Positions 25,011 to 32,785 of a stretch of DNA of 64,000 bases are shown piece by piece; within the stretch, counting starts at the first letter, position 1, and every line of letters starts with the position of its first letter. This stretch comes from CBDIDH01 sp965277595 (lineage in GTDB: Bacteria > Planctomycetota > Planctomycetia > Isosphaerales > Isosphaeraceae). Below the pieces are notes generated by a model. That model did no database searches and had not been told where the DNA came from. It saw nothing but the letters and a program-made list of their open reading frames with translations. The stretch is taken from the NCBI GenBank assembly GCA_965277595.1, contig CBDIDH010000002.1:2046001-2110000 (forward strand), read 5' to 3'. The position numbers were made by a program, and so were the translations under genes.

Positions 25011-25456
25011 TGGGAAATTTCTTCGCTTTCCATGGGGCGGGCGACGGACGATTGGCCTTTCAGGACGATCGTAGCGGTCTTCCTCGAAGTGTCAACCTGA
25101 GCCGGGCCTTCGTGCCGTTTCCTTCTCGATCGCGACCAATGGCCGATCCGAGAAACGCGGCGATACGACGACTCGGCCAACAGTCCTTCTTAAGGTTCTG
25201 TCTCCTTCTCAATCGATGACCAATGACCAAGGACCAAGGGAAAATCGCAACCAGGAAGCATCGGCAAGCGCCTTGAAGACGAATTGTTGGTCATCGGTCA
25301 TCGGTCATCGGTCATGAATTGAGAAGGAAACAGACCTCGGTCCTTCGCAAATGGCCCTTGTCGGTACGCGGCCTGCAAATACAATGGCAACTCAGCCGGG
25401 AATCGGGCCGGGGTACGCCGGACCTTTGCCGGGCGCATCGGCCGGATGATCCCTTT
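25011..25456. other. intergenic region holding a family A repeat element
   Basis: 446 nt between divergent nth and the LON-domain gene. It contains the inverted heptad element at 25215-25318, described separately, flanked by the further inverted pair CTCCTTCTCAAT (25202) and AATTGAGAAGGA (25317). Promoters for both flanking genes must lie here. No gene is supported. Confidence 0.5.
25215..25318. repeat. Heptad repeat element, family A, with conserved inner segment
   Basis: The left arm is GATGACCAATGACCAAGGACC and the right arm is three full GGTCATC units ending in GGTCATG. Between the arms lies GGCAAGCGCCTTGAA, also found in almost the same form in the element at 56020 (GGCAAGCGCCTGAA). Both are followed outside by GAATTGAGAAGGAAACA. 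This shows a dispersed element with a defined body, not just slippage-generated repeats. Confidence 0.85.
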
Positions 25457-26155
25457 ATGGAAGACGATCGCGATCTGCGGAACTTTTCGGGCACGACCCG
25501 CCTTTTCCCGCTCCCGGGCTGCGTTCTCTTCCCGCACGCCATCCTTCCGCTGCACATCTTCGAGCCCCGCTATCGGCTGATGACCGAGGACGCCCTGGCC
25601 GGCGATCAATTCGTCACAATCGTTCAGCTTCGGCCCCCCGCGACGGGATCAACAGGGGGTCTTGGCTCGCCGCCGATCGAGACGGTCGGCTGCCTTGGCC
25701 GGATCTTGCAACACGAACGCCTTCCCGACGGCCGGTTTAATTTCCTGCTCCTCGGCCGACGCCGGGTCCGGCTTTTGGGCGAGCTTCCCGGCGGCAAGCC
25801 CTACCGCGTCGCCGAGGTCGAGGTGATGGACGACATTCCCGGCAGCGGCCCCGACGAACCCGGCCGGACCGAGTTGATCGCCCTCTTCCGCCGCGCTTTT
25901 GAACGTCAACAGGCGATCGACCCCGACCTCGCCTCGGTTCTCGAAAGTTCCTTGCCGCTCGGCGTTCTCACCGACATTGTTGCCCACGCCCTTGGCCTGC
26001 CGGCCTTTCTCAAACAGCGCCTGCTGGCCGAGCCTCGCGTCGAAACGCGAGCCAAGACCCTTCTCTCGATCCTCCGCCAGGTTCCCACATCGACACCCGA
26101 TCCCGACCCGGCCGACGACGACCGCCCCTTTCCTCCCTCCTTCAGCGCGAATTGA
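25457..26155 (+). CDS. LON substrate-binding-domain protein (peptidase S16-like, no protease)
   Basis: 232 aa from ATG 25457 (MEDDRDLRNFSGTTRLFPLP). The opening FPLPGCVLFPHAILPLHIFEPRYRLM is the LON N-terminal domain signature, followed by a helical half. There is no ATPase or Ser-Lys protease domain, so this is the stand-alone form widespread in bacteria, thought to bind unfolded substrates; no enzymatic function is established. The frame opens earlier at 25319 but that part lies in repeat-flanking sequence. Confidence 0.88.
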   Translation: MEDDRDLRNFSGTTRLFPLPGCVLFPHAILPLHIFEPRYRLMTEDALAGDQFVTIVQLRPPATGSTGGLGSPPIETVGCLGRILQHERLPDGRFNFLLLGRRRVRLLGELPGGKPYRVAEVEVMDDIPGSGPDEPGRTELIALFRRAFERQQAIDPDLASVLESSLPLGVLTDIVAHALGLPAFLKQRLLAEPRVETRAKTLLSILRQVPTSTPDPDPADDDRPFPPSFSAN

Positions 26156-26182
26156 ACGGCCCCCGGAGATTGGCAAAGGCCC

Positions 26183-26250
26183 GATGACCAAGGACCGATG
26201 TCCGAAAAAATCCCTATTTTTGGTCATCGATCATCGGACATTGGTCATCA
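26183..26250. repeat. Heptad repeat element, family A, short
   Basis: The left arm is GATGACCAAGGACCGATGTCC. The right arm is GGTCATCGATCATCGGACATT followed by GGTCAT. The two can pair across a loop of roughly 15 nt of A/T-rich sequence. It lies between the LON-domain gene and folE. Confidence 0.75.
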
Positions 26251-26416
26251 AAAAACAGACCTTGCAATCCACCCGGAACGGCCCCCGCGCGGCTTGAATC
26301 TTCGCGACTCAGGCGCTAGAATGATTCGCGGATTTTGAGCGGAAAGCCGTGTCTTTTCGCGACTTAAACGTCAACGATCCCTGGACCTGCCAGGACCGAC
26401 GCTCGGGAGCAACCTC

Positions 26417-27061
26417 GTGGCCGAGTATTCGTGCGGGAGCGAGTGGGCCATCGGCGAGGTCGAGGCCGCCTCACACATGAAGGCCGGCCGGGTCGATCTC
26501 GACCGCATCCGACGCGCTGTCCGCGAGATCCTCCTGGCCGTCGGCGAAGACCCCGACCGCGAGGGCCTGATCGACACCCCCGACCGCGTCGCCCGGATGT
26601 ACGCCGAGGTGTTTCGCGGCCTTCACCAGGACCCTCGCATTCACCTGGAAAAGCGGTTTACCCAGAAGTACGACGAGATGCTCCTCATCAAGGACATCCG
26701 GTTCGAAAGCTTCTGCGAACACCACCTCTTGCCCTTCATCGGCCGCGCGCACGTCGCGTATATTCCCAACGGCAACGTCATCGGCCTTTCCAAGATCCCC
26801 CGGGTTCTCGAAGTCCTTTCCAAACGCCCCCAGATGCAGGAACGACTCACCGAGGAACTCGCCGACCTTCTCGTTGCCGAACTCGACGCCAAGGGGGTCG
26901 CCGTGGTCGTTGAGGCGACCCACTCGTGCATGACGATCCGGGGCGTTCACAAACCGGGCAGCACCTTCGTCACCAGCGCGATGCGCGGGATCTTCAAGGA
27001 CCGCCTGGCGACCCGTTCGGAAGTCATGTCCCTGATCTTCGGCGCCAAGACCCACGACTGA
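26417..27061 (+). CDS. folE: GTP cyclohydrolase I
   Basis: 214 aa from GTG 26417; an in-frame ATG at 26477 (MKAGRVDLDRI) is an equally good start. The active-site motifs FCEHHLLPFIGRAHVAYIP and VVVEATHSCMTIRGV supply the zinc ligands Cys, His, Cys and the catalytic His. The decamer-forming C-terminus ends SEVMSLIFG. It converts GTP to dihydroneopterin triphosphate, the first step of folate and also of queuosine-precursor synthesis, linking it functionally with folD, metF and queG in the window. An unusual coding-like frame continues for 51 codons after its TGA. Confidence 0.95.
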   Translation: MAEYSCGSEWAIGEVEAASHMKAGRVDLDRIRRAVREILLAVGEDPDREGLIDTPDRVARMYAEVFRGLHQDPRIHLEKRFTQKYDEMLLIKDIRFESFCEHHLLPFIGRAHVAYIPNGNVIGLSKIPRVLEVLSKRPQMQERLTEELADLLVAELDAKGVAVVVEATHSCMTIRGVHKPGSTFVTSAMRGIFKDRLATRSEVMSLIFGAKTHD

Positions 27062-27220
27062 CGCGACAACTCCCGCCCCCGCCGTTATATTAGGGTCAAC
27101 ACCTGGGCTGAAGACCGCGACGAGGACGACCACGAATTCCTCGACCGCCTTCGAAGCTGGGTCCGCGCCGACCTGGCTCCGCGCGGTCAGGCCCCCCGCA
27201 GTCGGGAGAACGATTGATTG

Positions 27221-27991
27221 ATGTCTCCGTTTCCGATGCTGGCCGATTTCGCGCTCCGCCTGGCGTGCGGACTGGCCGCCCTGCTGCTGATTACGCCCTG
27301 GCGCGTGGTGCCACCGGCCTTTTTCCGGACCCATTGCCAGGTGATCCTCGGTCTTTTGGTTCTGACGGCACTCGATACCTCACGCCTCGGCATTCGCGGG
27401 CCGATCCTCTCGGCCATCGTGGCGGCGGCGGTGCTCGGCTACGTCGCCACGGTTTCCTGGGGCCTTGGCGTGCCGAGGGTCGCGCTGCCGATCACGGCAT
27501 GGGTTGTCATCTTCTGCGCGGGGGACCTCATCGCCGTCTCGCGATCGAACCTTCCCGCGCTCTGGGCCTTGAACGCGTCTGGGCGACTGGCCTCGGCCTT
27601 TCTGATGGGGTCAACACTCACCGCCATGCTTCTCGGCCACCACTATTTAACGGCCCCGGCGATGTCGATTGACCCCTTGAAGCGGTTCGTCCGTTGCATG
27701 GCCTGGGGCATTGCCCTCCGCGCGATTCTCGGAGCGATCGGCCTGGCTGTCTGGTCGGAAGGCACGATGGTTGTCTCGCCGCTCTCGGAATCAATCTCGC
27801 CGCTCTTTCTGGGAATCCGCTGGGGCATGGGCGTCCTCGGCCCGGCCGTCGCGGCGTATCTGACCTGGAAGACCGTGCAGATTCGCTCGACCCAATCGGC
27901 CACGGGCATCCTGTATATTGGAATGACGCTCGTCCTCTTCGGCGAGTTGACCGCCCTGATCCTCTCCCGCGACTCCGGCGTCATTTTTTGA
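27221..27991 (+). CDS. Hypothetical integral membrane protein
   Basis: 256 aa from ATG 27221, with GGGAG about 12 nt upstream. Six to seven hydrophobic segments span most of its length, with few charged residues and no recognised motif. The final third (from codon ~212) lies inside a 159-bp tandem duplication, so the sequence from its 3' end plus the repeat tail is present again immediately downstream as a non-translated copy. Function unknown; an inner-membrane location is inferred from hydrophobicity. Confidence 0.7.
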   Translation: MSPFPMLADFALRLACGLAALLLITPWRVVPPAFFRTHCQVILGLLVLTALDTSRLGIRGPILSAIVAAAVLGYVATVSWGLGVPRVALPITAWVVIFCAGDLIAVSRSNLPALWALNASGRLASAFLMGSTLTAMLLGHHYLTAPAMSIDPLKRFVRCMAWGIALRAILGAIGLAVWSEGTMVVSPLSESISPLFLGIRWGMGVLGPAVAAYLTWKTVQIRSTQSATGILYIGMTLVLFGELTALILSRDSGVIF

Positions 27992-28172
27992 AGTCTTGCC
28001 CTTTGCCCTTTGCCGTATCTGACCTGGAAGACCGTGCAGATTCGCTCGACCCAATCGGCCACGGGCATCCTGTATATTGGAATGACGCTCGTCCTCTTCG
28101 GCGAGTTGACCGCCCTGATCCTCTCCCGCGACTCCGGCGTCATTTTTTGAAGTCTTGCCCTTTGCCCTTTGC
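27855..28172. repeat. 159-bp tandem duplication of a gene 3' end
   Basis: Bases 27855-28013 and 28014-28172 are the same 159-bp unit, starting CGTATCTGACCTGGAAGACC and ending in the CCCTTTG heptads. The first copy is the end of the membrane-protein gene including its stop; the second is a fragment without a start. The junction lies exactly within the family B heptad array. Confidence 0.95.
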
Positions 28173-28203
28173 CCTTTGCCCTTTGCCCTTTGCCCTTTGC
28201 CCT
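28152..28203. repeat. Heptad repeat array, family B
   Basis: About six to seven CCCTTTG units in tandem, extending the two units kept in the first copy of the duplication at 27993-28013. Here only the direct arm is present; no inverted arm was found nearby, unlike the elements at 15397 and 37355. Confidence 0.9.
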
Positions 28204-28247
28204 CTTCTTCTTGTTCGATCCTTCCCAGCCAGACATCGGGCGGTGTG

Positions 28248-28766
28248 ATGGAGTTGACGTTCGAATGCCCCGGTTGTCAGACAGTCGGCGGTGTCTCGCC
28301 GGTCGAGACCGCGGCCGAGGCGCGTTGTCTTGCCTGTGGCGTGACTCGGGAATTGAGAAAAGAGGCGATCGATGACAGCGGGTTACGCGCCTGTCCCGTC
28401 TGCGCGACGGAAGACCTGTACTTGCAGAAGGATTTTCCGCAAGGGCTTGGCCTGGCGATCGTGATTCTCGGCTTCGCGATCAGCACGGTCTTCTGGTATC
28501 TCGACCGGCCCGTGCCCGCGCTTTCGGTACTTCTGGTCTCGGCCCTGGCGGATATGGTCTTGTTTTACATCGTCCCGGATGTGACGATCTGTTACCGATG
28601 CCTGAGCCAGTACCGCGGGGCCGGCTCCAACCCCCCCGGGCGCTTCGGCCGGTTTGACCTCGCGGTTGGCGAACGCTACCGCCAGGAGCGGATGCGCGTG
28701 GACGAAATCCGGAGCCGCGCCGATCCCGCCGCGCCGACTTCACCACCAACCCCGCATTCAGCTTGA
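28248..28766 (+). CDS. Hypothetical zinc-ribbon membrane protein
   Basis: 172 aa from ATG 28248 (MELTFECPGCQTVGGV); the open frame upstream only translates the heptad repeat. Two Cys pairs CPGC and CLAC form a probable zinc ribbon, then CPVC. Two hydrophobic helices follow (GLGLAIVILGFAISTVFWYL and VPALSVLLVSALADMVLFYI), and then another Cys pair CYRC. The tail is charged. No known family is recognised; a membrane-tethered zinc-binding protein is inferred. Confidence 0.65.
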   Translation: MELTFECPGCQTVGGVSPVETAAEARCLACGVTRELRKEAIDDSGLRACPVCATEDLYLQKDFPQGLGLAIVILGFAISTVFWYLDRPVPALSVLLVSALADMVLFYIVPDVTICYRCLSQYRGAGSNPPGRFGRFDLAVGERYRQERMRVDEIRSRADPAAPTSPPTPHSA

Positions 28767-28819
28767 GTGATCGGTTCAGATTCGACAGAATCAAGGAACA
28801 GGCTGTGAAGAACCTTTTC

Positions 28820-28890
28820 ATGACCAGGGACCGATCACCGATGACCGGCCGAAATCCTTCCAGGTAAACGACCCTGATTATTGGTCCTCG
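28820..28890. repeat. Heptad repeat element, family A, short
   Basis: The left arm is ATGACCAGGGACCGATCACC then GATGACCGG. The right arm at 28878-28890 is TTGGTCCTCGGTCCTC. It is a weaker copy with more drift than those at 8053 or 25215, located ahead of the FAD/Fe-S fusion gene. Confidence 0.65.
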
Positions 28891-28984
28891 GTCCTCACGG
28901 TCCGAAACCGGAAACAGCGCGGCGAACCGAGATTGTTCAGACGACGGCAAGGGCCGGGGCCGGGGCGGGGGTGACGTCGAAGCC

Positions 28985-31966
28985 GTGGACGAGCGCCGGG
29001 CGAGGATACACGACGACCTCCGAGGGGTCCTCGGCGGCGACCTGCTGTTCCGGCCGATCGAACGCGCCCCGTACGCGATCGACGCCAGTCCCTATGAGGT
29101 CGATCCGCTCGGCGTGATCGTGCCGCGAACCGAGGACGATGTCGTCAACGTCGTCCGCTACGCCGCCGAGAACGCCCTGCCGATCCATCCCCGAGGTGCC
29201 GGGACGGGCACGTCCGGCGGCGCGATCGGGCCGGGTCTGGTCATGGACTTCAGCCGGTATTTTCGGAGAGTCATCGAGGTCCGCTCCGACCGCGTCGTCG
29301 TTCAGCCAGGGGTCGTGCTTGACGTTCTCAACGCCCAGCTTGCCCCGCTCGGCCGTCGAGTCGGTCCCGACCCGGCCGGCTCGCGGGTCGGAACGATCGG
29401 CGGAATGGTCGGGCTTGATGCCGCCGGTCCCTGCTCGCTCCGGTACGGAACAACCGGCGACCACGTGGACCGCCTTCGCGTGGTCTTCTCCGGGGGTGAA
29501 ACGGCCGACCTGGGCCGCGAGAGCTGGCCAGGCTTTGACGACGAGCCGGTTGACTTCAAGGGCGTGATCGTCCGCAAGCTCGGCGCTCTGGTCCGACGGA
29601 GCATGAACCTGCTGGTTCGCAAGGCCCCGCTCGCTCCTAGAGACCGCGCCGGTTATGCGCTGGGCAAGGCGGCTTCCAGTGTCGGCATCCACCTCCCCCG
29701 GCTGGTCGTCGGTTCCGAGGGGACGCTTGCTCTGGTGACCGAGGTCACGCTCCGAACCGTGCCGATTCCCGCGGCGCACGCGGCGGTCTTGCTCCCGTTC
29801 GCCCGGATCGCCGACGCCGCGGCGGCGGCCTGTCATGTCATGGAATCGTCTCCGGTGGCCTGCGACCTCTACGACTGGCGGACGATTCGCCTGGTCCGAG
29901 AGGTCAGCCCACAATTCCGCGACTGGATCGCCGAGTCGGCCGAGGCCGTCCTGGTTCTTCTGTTCGAAGGCGACGACTCCGACGAGGTCTCTGGCCGGGC
30001 CTCCCGCCTGGCCGACCGCGTCGCCCGAGGGGGTCGGCTCGCCGCCGATCCGGTCGTCACGACCCGCCGGGCCGAGTGTGACCGGATGCTCGGCATCCGC
30101 ACGGCCGTTGAGCCCTTGTTAATGCGGATGAAAGGGCGATCGCGACCGGCCTCGGTTCTTGACGACGTCGCCGTTCCCCCCGACCGCCTGCCCGAGATGG
30201 TTCTCCGCCTCCAGCAGGTGATGCGCGATCATGACCTGAGCTGGACCCTCGACGCCAACGCCGGCCACGGCCAGCTTCATCCTCGCCCCTTTCTTGATCT
30301 GTCCGACCCGCGCGATCTTGCCCGGGTCGAACCGCTGGCGCACGCGGTTTACGAGGCGGCGGTCGAACTCGGCGGCACCGTCTCGGGCGAGAACGGCGGC
30401 GGTCCCGCCCGTTCCCAGTTCCTCCGCCGCCAGTTTGGCGACCTCCTGCCCGTCTTCCGCGAGATCAAGGACGCCTTCGACCCGCTCGGGCTGCTCAACC
30501 CCGGCAAGATCATCGGCGACGACCCCCATCTCAGCCCGCGCGGCCTTCGCCTGCCGTCCCTCGCGCCGGTTGAGCCTTCGGAACCTTCCGACAGTACCGC
30601 CACGCCCGAGCCGAGTTTTGAGCCTCTTTTTCTACCGGTCCTTCGCTGGCCCGCCGATCGCGGGCCGATCGAGACGGCCTCGGCCTGCAACGGCTGCGGC
30701 GTCTGCCGGACCCGCGAACCCACGACCCGGATGTGTCCAACCTTCCGCGCTCTTGGTTCCGAACGCGCGACCCCGCGCGCCAAGGCGAATCTTCTCCGAC
30801 AGCTTTCCAGCGGCCTGATCGACCCCAAGCTCTGGGGTTCGGAAGCCCTCAAGGAAAATGCCGACCTCTGCATCCATTGCAACCTCTGCCCGAGCGAATG
30901 CCCGTCGGGGGTCGACGTCTCCAGCCTGATGCTCGAAGCCAAGGCCGCGCACGTCGAGACGCACGGCCTGGCGCCGTCCGACTGGGCGACCTCGCGCATC
31001 GAACTCTGGTCGCGGATCGGCAGCCGCCTGCCGATCCTGAGCGCCGCCTTGCTCTCAAGCCGCCCGGCGCGCTGGCTGATGGAGCGGACCCTGGGCCTCT
31101 CGCAGTTGCGACGCCTTCCCCGGCCGCGACGCACTCCGTTCACCCGACGCGCCGCCCGGCTGGGCCTGACCCGCGCCCGCCCGCAAGAACCGGGGCCTCG
31201 GGTCGTTTACTTCGTGGACGTCTTCGCCAATTATTTTGATCAGGAACTGGCCGAATCGGTCGTCGGCGTGCTCCGCCAGGCGGGCGTCAACGTCTACGTG
31301 CCGACCGCCCAGCGCGGTTCAGGAATGCCCGCGCTGGTCGTCGGCGATGTCGAATACGCCCGAGAGCTGGCTCTGGCCAATCTCCGGGTCCTTGGCAACG
31401 CCGTCCGCGACGGCTACACGGTCGTCTGTTCCGAGCCAACGGCCGCCCTGATGCTTCGCCAGGAATATCTCAAGCTGACCGACGACCTCGACGCCGGTCT
31501 CGTCGCCGAGAACACGCGCGAGATCGGCCAGTACCTCGCCGGTCTCGACGCGCGCGGCCAGCTTCCCGCGCCGACGCATCCGCTCCGCGCCCGGGTCGGC
31601 TACCACCAGCCCTGCCACCTCCGGGCGCTTGACGTCGGCACGCCCGGCCTCGACCTGATCCGCCGGATTCCCGAAATGGATGTTGAGTACATTGACCGCG
31701 GCTGTTCCGGAATGGCCGGCACGTTCGGCCTCCACCGCGACAACTTCCGTACCTCGCTCCGCGCCGGCCGCGAGCTTCTCAACCGCTTCCGCGACCCCGA
31801 CATCGAGGTCGGCTCCACCGAGTGCAGCACCTGCCGGATGCAGATGGAACAGAACTCGCCGAAGCGCACCCTTCACCCCGTCAAGCTCCTGAGCCTCAGC
31901 TACGGCCTCAACCCCTCTCTCGGCCTCCGCTTCAAGGACCCCAAGCCGAAGCGCGAGATTTCTTGA
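28985..31966 (+). CDS. FAD-linked oxidase fused to Fe-S/CCG subunit (GlcD-GlcF or YdiJ type)
   Basis: 993 aa from GTG 28985. Residues ~30-260 are an FAD-binding-4 (PCMH) domain with IHPRGAGTGTSGGAIGPGL, followed by a FAD-oxidase C domain that includes HGQLHPRPFLDL. Residues ~560-650 carry two ferredoxin clusters, CNGCGVCRT..MCP and CIHCNLCPSECPSG. The last third has CCG-type cysteines, YHQPCHLRAL and GCSGMAGTFG, with TECSTCRMQ. The fused order matches E. coli YdiJ, a D-2-hydroxyglutarate dehydrogenase, and D-lactate or glycolate dehydrogenases, which pass electrons to the quinone pool. The substrate is a 2-hydroxy acid; which one is open. Confidence 0.9.
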   Translation: MDERRARIHDDLRGVLGGDLLFRPIERAPYAIDASPYEVDPLGVIVPRTEDDVVNVVRYAAENALPIHPRGAGTGTSGGAIGPGLVMDFSRYFRRVIEVRSDRVVVQPGVVLDVLNAQLAPLGRRVGPDPAGSRVGTIGGMVGLDAAGPCSLRYGTTGDHVDRLRVVFSGGETADLGRESWPGFDDEPVDFKGVIVRKLGALVRRSMNLLVRKAPLAPRDRAGYALGKAASSVGIHLPRLVVGSEGTLALVTEVTLRTVPIPAAHAAVLLPFARIADAAAAACHVMESSPVACDLYDWRTIRLVREVSPQFRDWIAESAEAVLVLLFEGDDSDEVSGRASRLADRVARGGRLAADPVVTTRRAECDRMLGIRTAVEPLLMRMKGRSRPASVLDDVAVPPDRLPEMVLRLQQVMRDHDLSWTLDANAGHGQLHPRPFLDLSDPRDLARVEPLAHAVYEAAVELGGTVSGENGGGPARSQFLRRQFGDLLPVFREIKDAFDPLGLLNPGKIIGDDPHLSPRGLRLPSLAPVEPSEPSDSTATPEPSFEPLFLPVLRWPADRGPIETASACNGCGVCRTREPTTRMCPTFRALGSERATPRAKANLLRQLSSGLIDPKLWGSEALKENADLCIHCNLCPSECPSGVDVSSLMLEAKAAHVETHGLAPSDWATSRIELWSRIGSRLPILSAALLSSRPARWLMERTLGLSQLRRLPRPRRTPFTRRAARLGLTRARPQEPGPRVVYFVDVFANYFDQELAESVVGVLRQAGVNVYVPTAQRGSGMPALVVGDVEYARELALANLRVLGNAVRDGYTVVCSEPTAALMLRQEYLKLTDDLDAGLVAENTREIGQYLAGLDARGQLPAPTHPLRARVGYHQPCHLRALDVGTPGLDLIRRIPEMDVEYIDRGCSGMAGTFGLHRDNFRTSLRAGRELLNRFRDPDIEVGSTECSTCRMQMEQNSPKRTLHPVKLLSLSYGLNPSLGLRFKDPKPKREIS

Positions 31967-32108
31967 GGCTGGGCGGGTTCGGAATAACGTTTCATAACCA
32001 GAAAGGAACCGGCCCCAATCCCTCGCCTTTCTCCGGTCCGCTCGCGAGGATATGATGGGGCAGTTGGGATCATGTCGAAGTTGTTTCTCAACGTTCGGAC
32101 GCATCGCG

Positions 32109-32351
32109 GTGCAATATAAACCACCCCTTGTTTTTGAACCCCAACCCGAGGGCGGATATACCGTGACCTCACCCTTGCTTCCCGAGTTACTGACGGAAGG
32201 TGAGACGGTAGAAGACGCTCTGGGGAATGTCGGCGACGCGCTCGCGGCAGTCATTGAGATTTACCAGGAAACGGGCAGACCGCTGTCGCCGAATCTCATG
32301 CTCTCTGATCCCAGGACGTCCGTCCGGGCAGACATGGTCGTCCTTCCCTGA
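32109..32351 (+). CDS. HicB-like (UPF0150) solo protein
   Basis: 80 aa from GTG 32109 (QYKPPLVFEPQPEGGYTVTSP). The pattern G-G-Y-T-V-T-S-P then GETVEDALGNVGDALAAVIEIYQ is the HicB antitoxin N-terminal domain. No HicA-type mRNA interferase is next to it and it lacks a C-terminal ribbon-helix-helix, so it may be an orphan antitoxin or have another role. It lies between the FAD/Fe-S gene and a repeat element. It is more recognisable than the related small protein at 10870. Confidence 0.75.
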   Translation: MQYKPPLVFEPQPEGGYTVTSPLLPELLTEGETVEDALGNVGDALAAVIEIYQETGRPLSPNLMLSDPRTSVRADMVVLP

Positions 32352-32474
32352 GAATGACCGATGATCGAAACTTGTTTTGCAAGTTCGATGATCGAACCAA
32401 GCTTGTCAAGGCTCTTGCCTATCCTGCCTGTTTTCGTTTTCCCCTTTGGTCATCGGTCCTCGGTCATGATTTGA
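32343..32474. repeat. Heptad repeat element, family A, inner body in opposite orientation
   Basis: It starts AATGACCGATGATCG just at the HicB stop and ends TTTGGTCATCGGTCCTCGGT. The inner sequence GCTCTTGCCTATCCTGCCTG is similar to the complement of the body of the 56020 element, and ATTTGAGAAGGAAAC follows as in the other copies. An additional hairpin, CGAAACTTG..CAAGTTCG, lies in the left half. Confidence 0.75.
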
Positions 32475-32785
32475 GAAGGAAACCGTCCCGCGAATCGGGT
32501 TGACGCCTCGGCCCTGAGACGTTACCCTCCGCCCGCCAATGGTCACGTCAAAGGCGCACGTCTCAGCCTGGCAACGCGAATACCACACCCACCCGGCAGC
32601 GGCCACGACTCGGACCGGTTCGAACCGATCGCTTGACGCCCGAAAGGCGTAACGCGGCCTGGTTGGAATCGGCTTGAGACCGACGACGACGACAGGCAGG
32701 CAAGCAGAAGCGAGCGACGTCCGGGGCACGGCCAGGGAAGGCCGGCTCGACGGGACGCCCAGTCGGACGAACTCAGGGAGGAGCC
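32475..32785. other. upstream region of the LptD-like gene
   Basis: About 310 nt without a supported gene. It should contain the promoter of the outer-membrane protein gene and ends with AGGGAGGAG just before the GTG start. No clear -10/-35 pair was identified. Confidence 0.4.
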
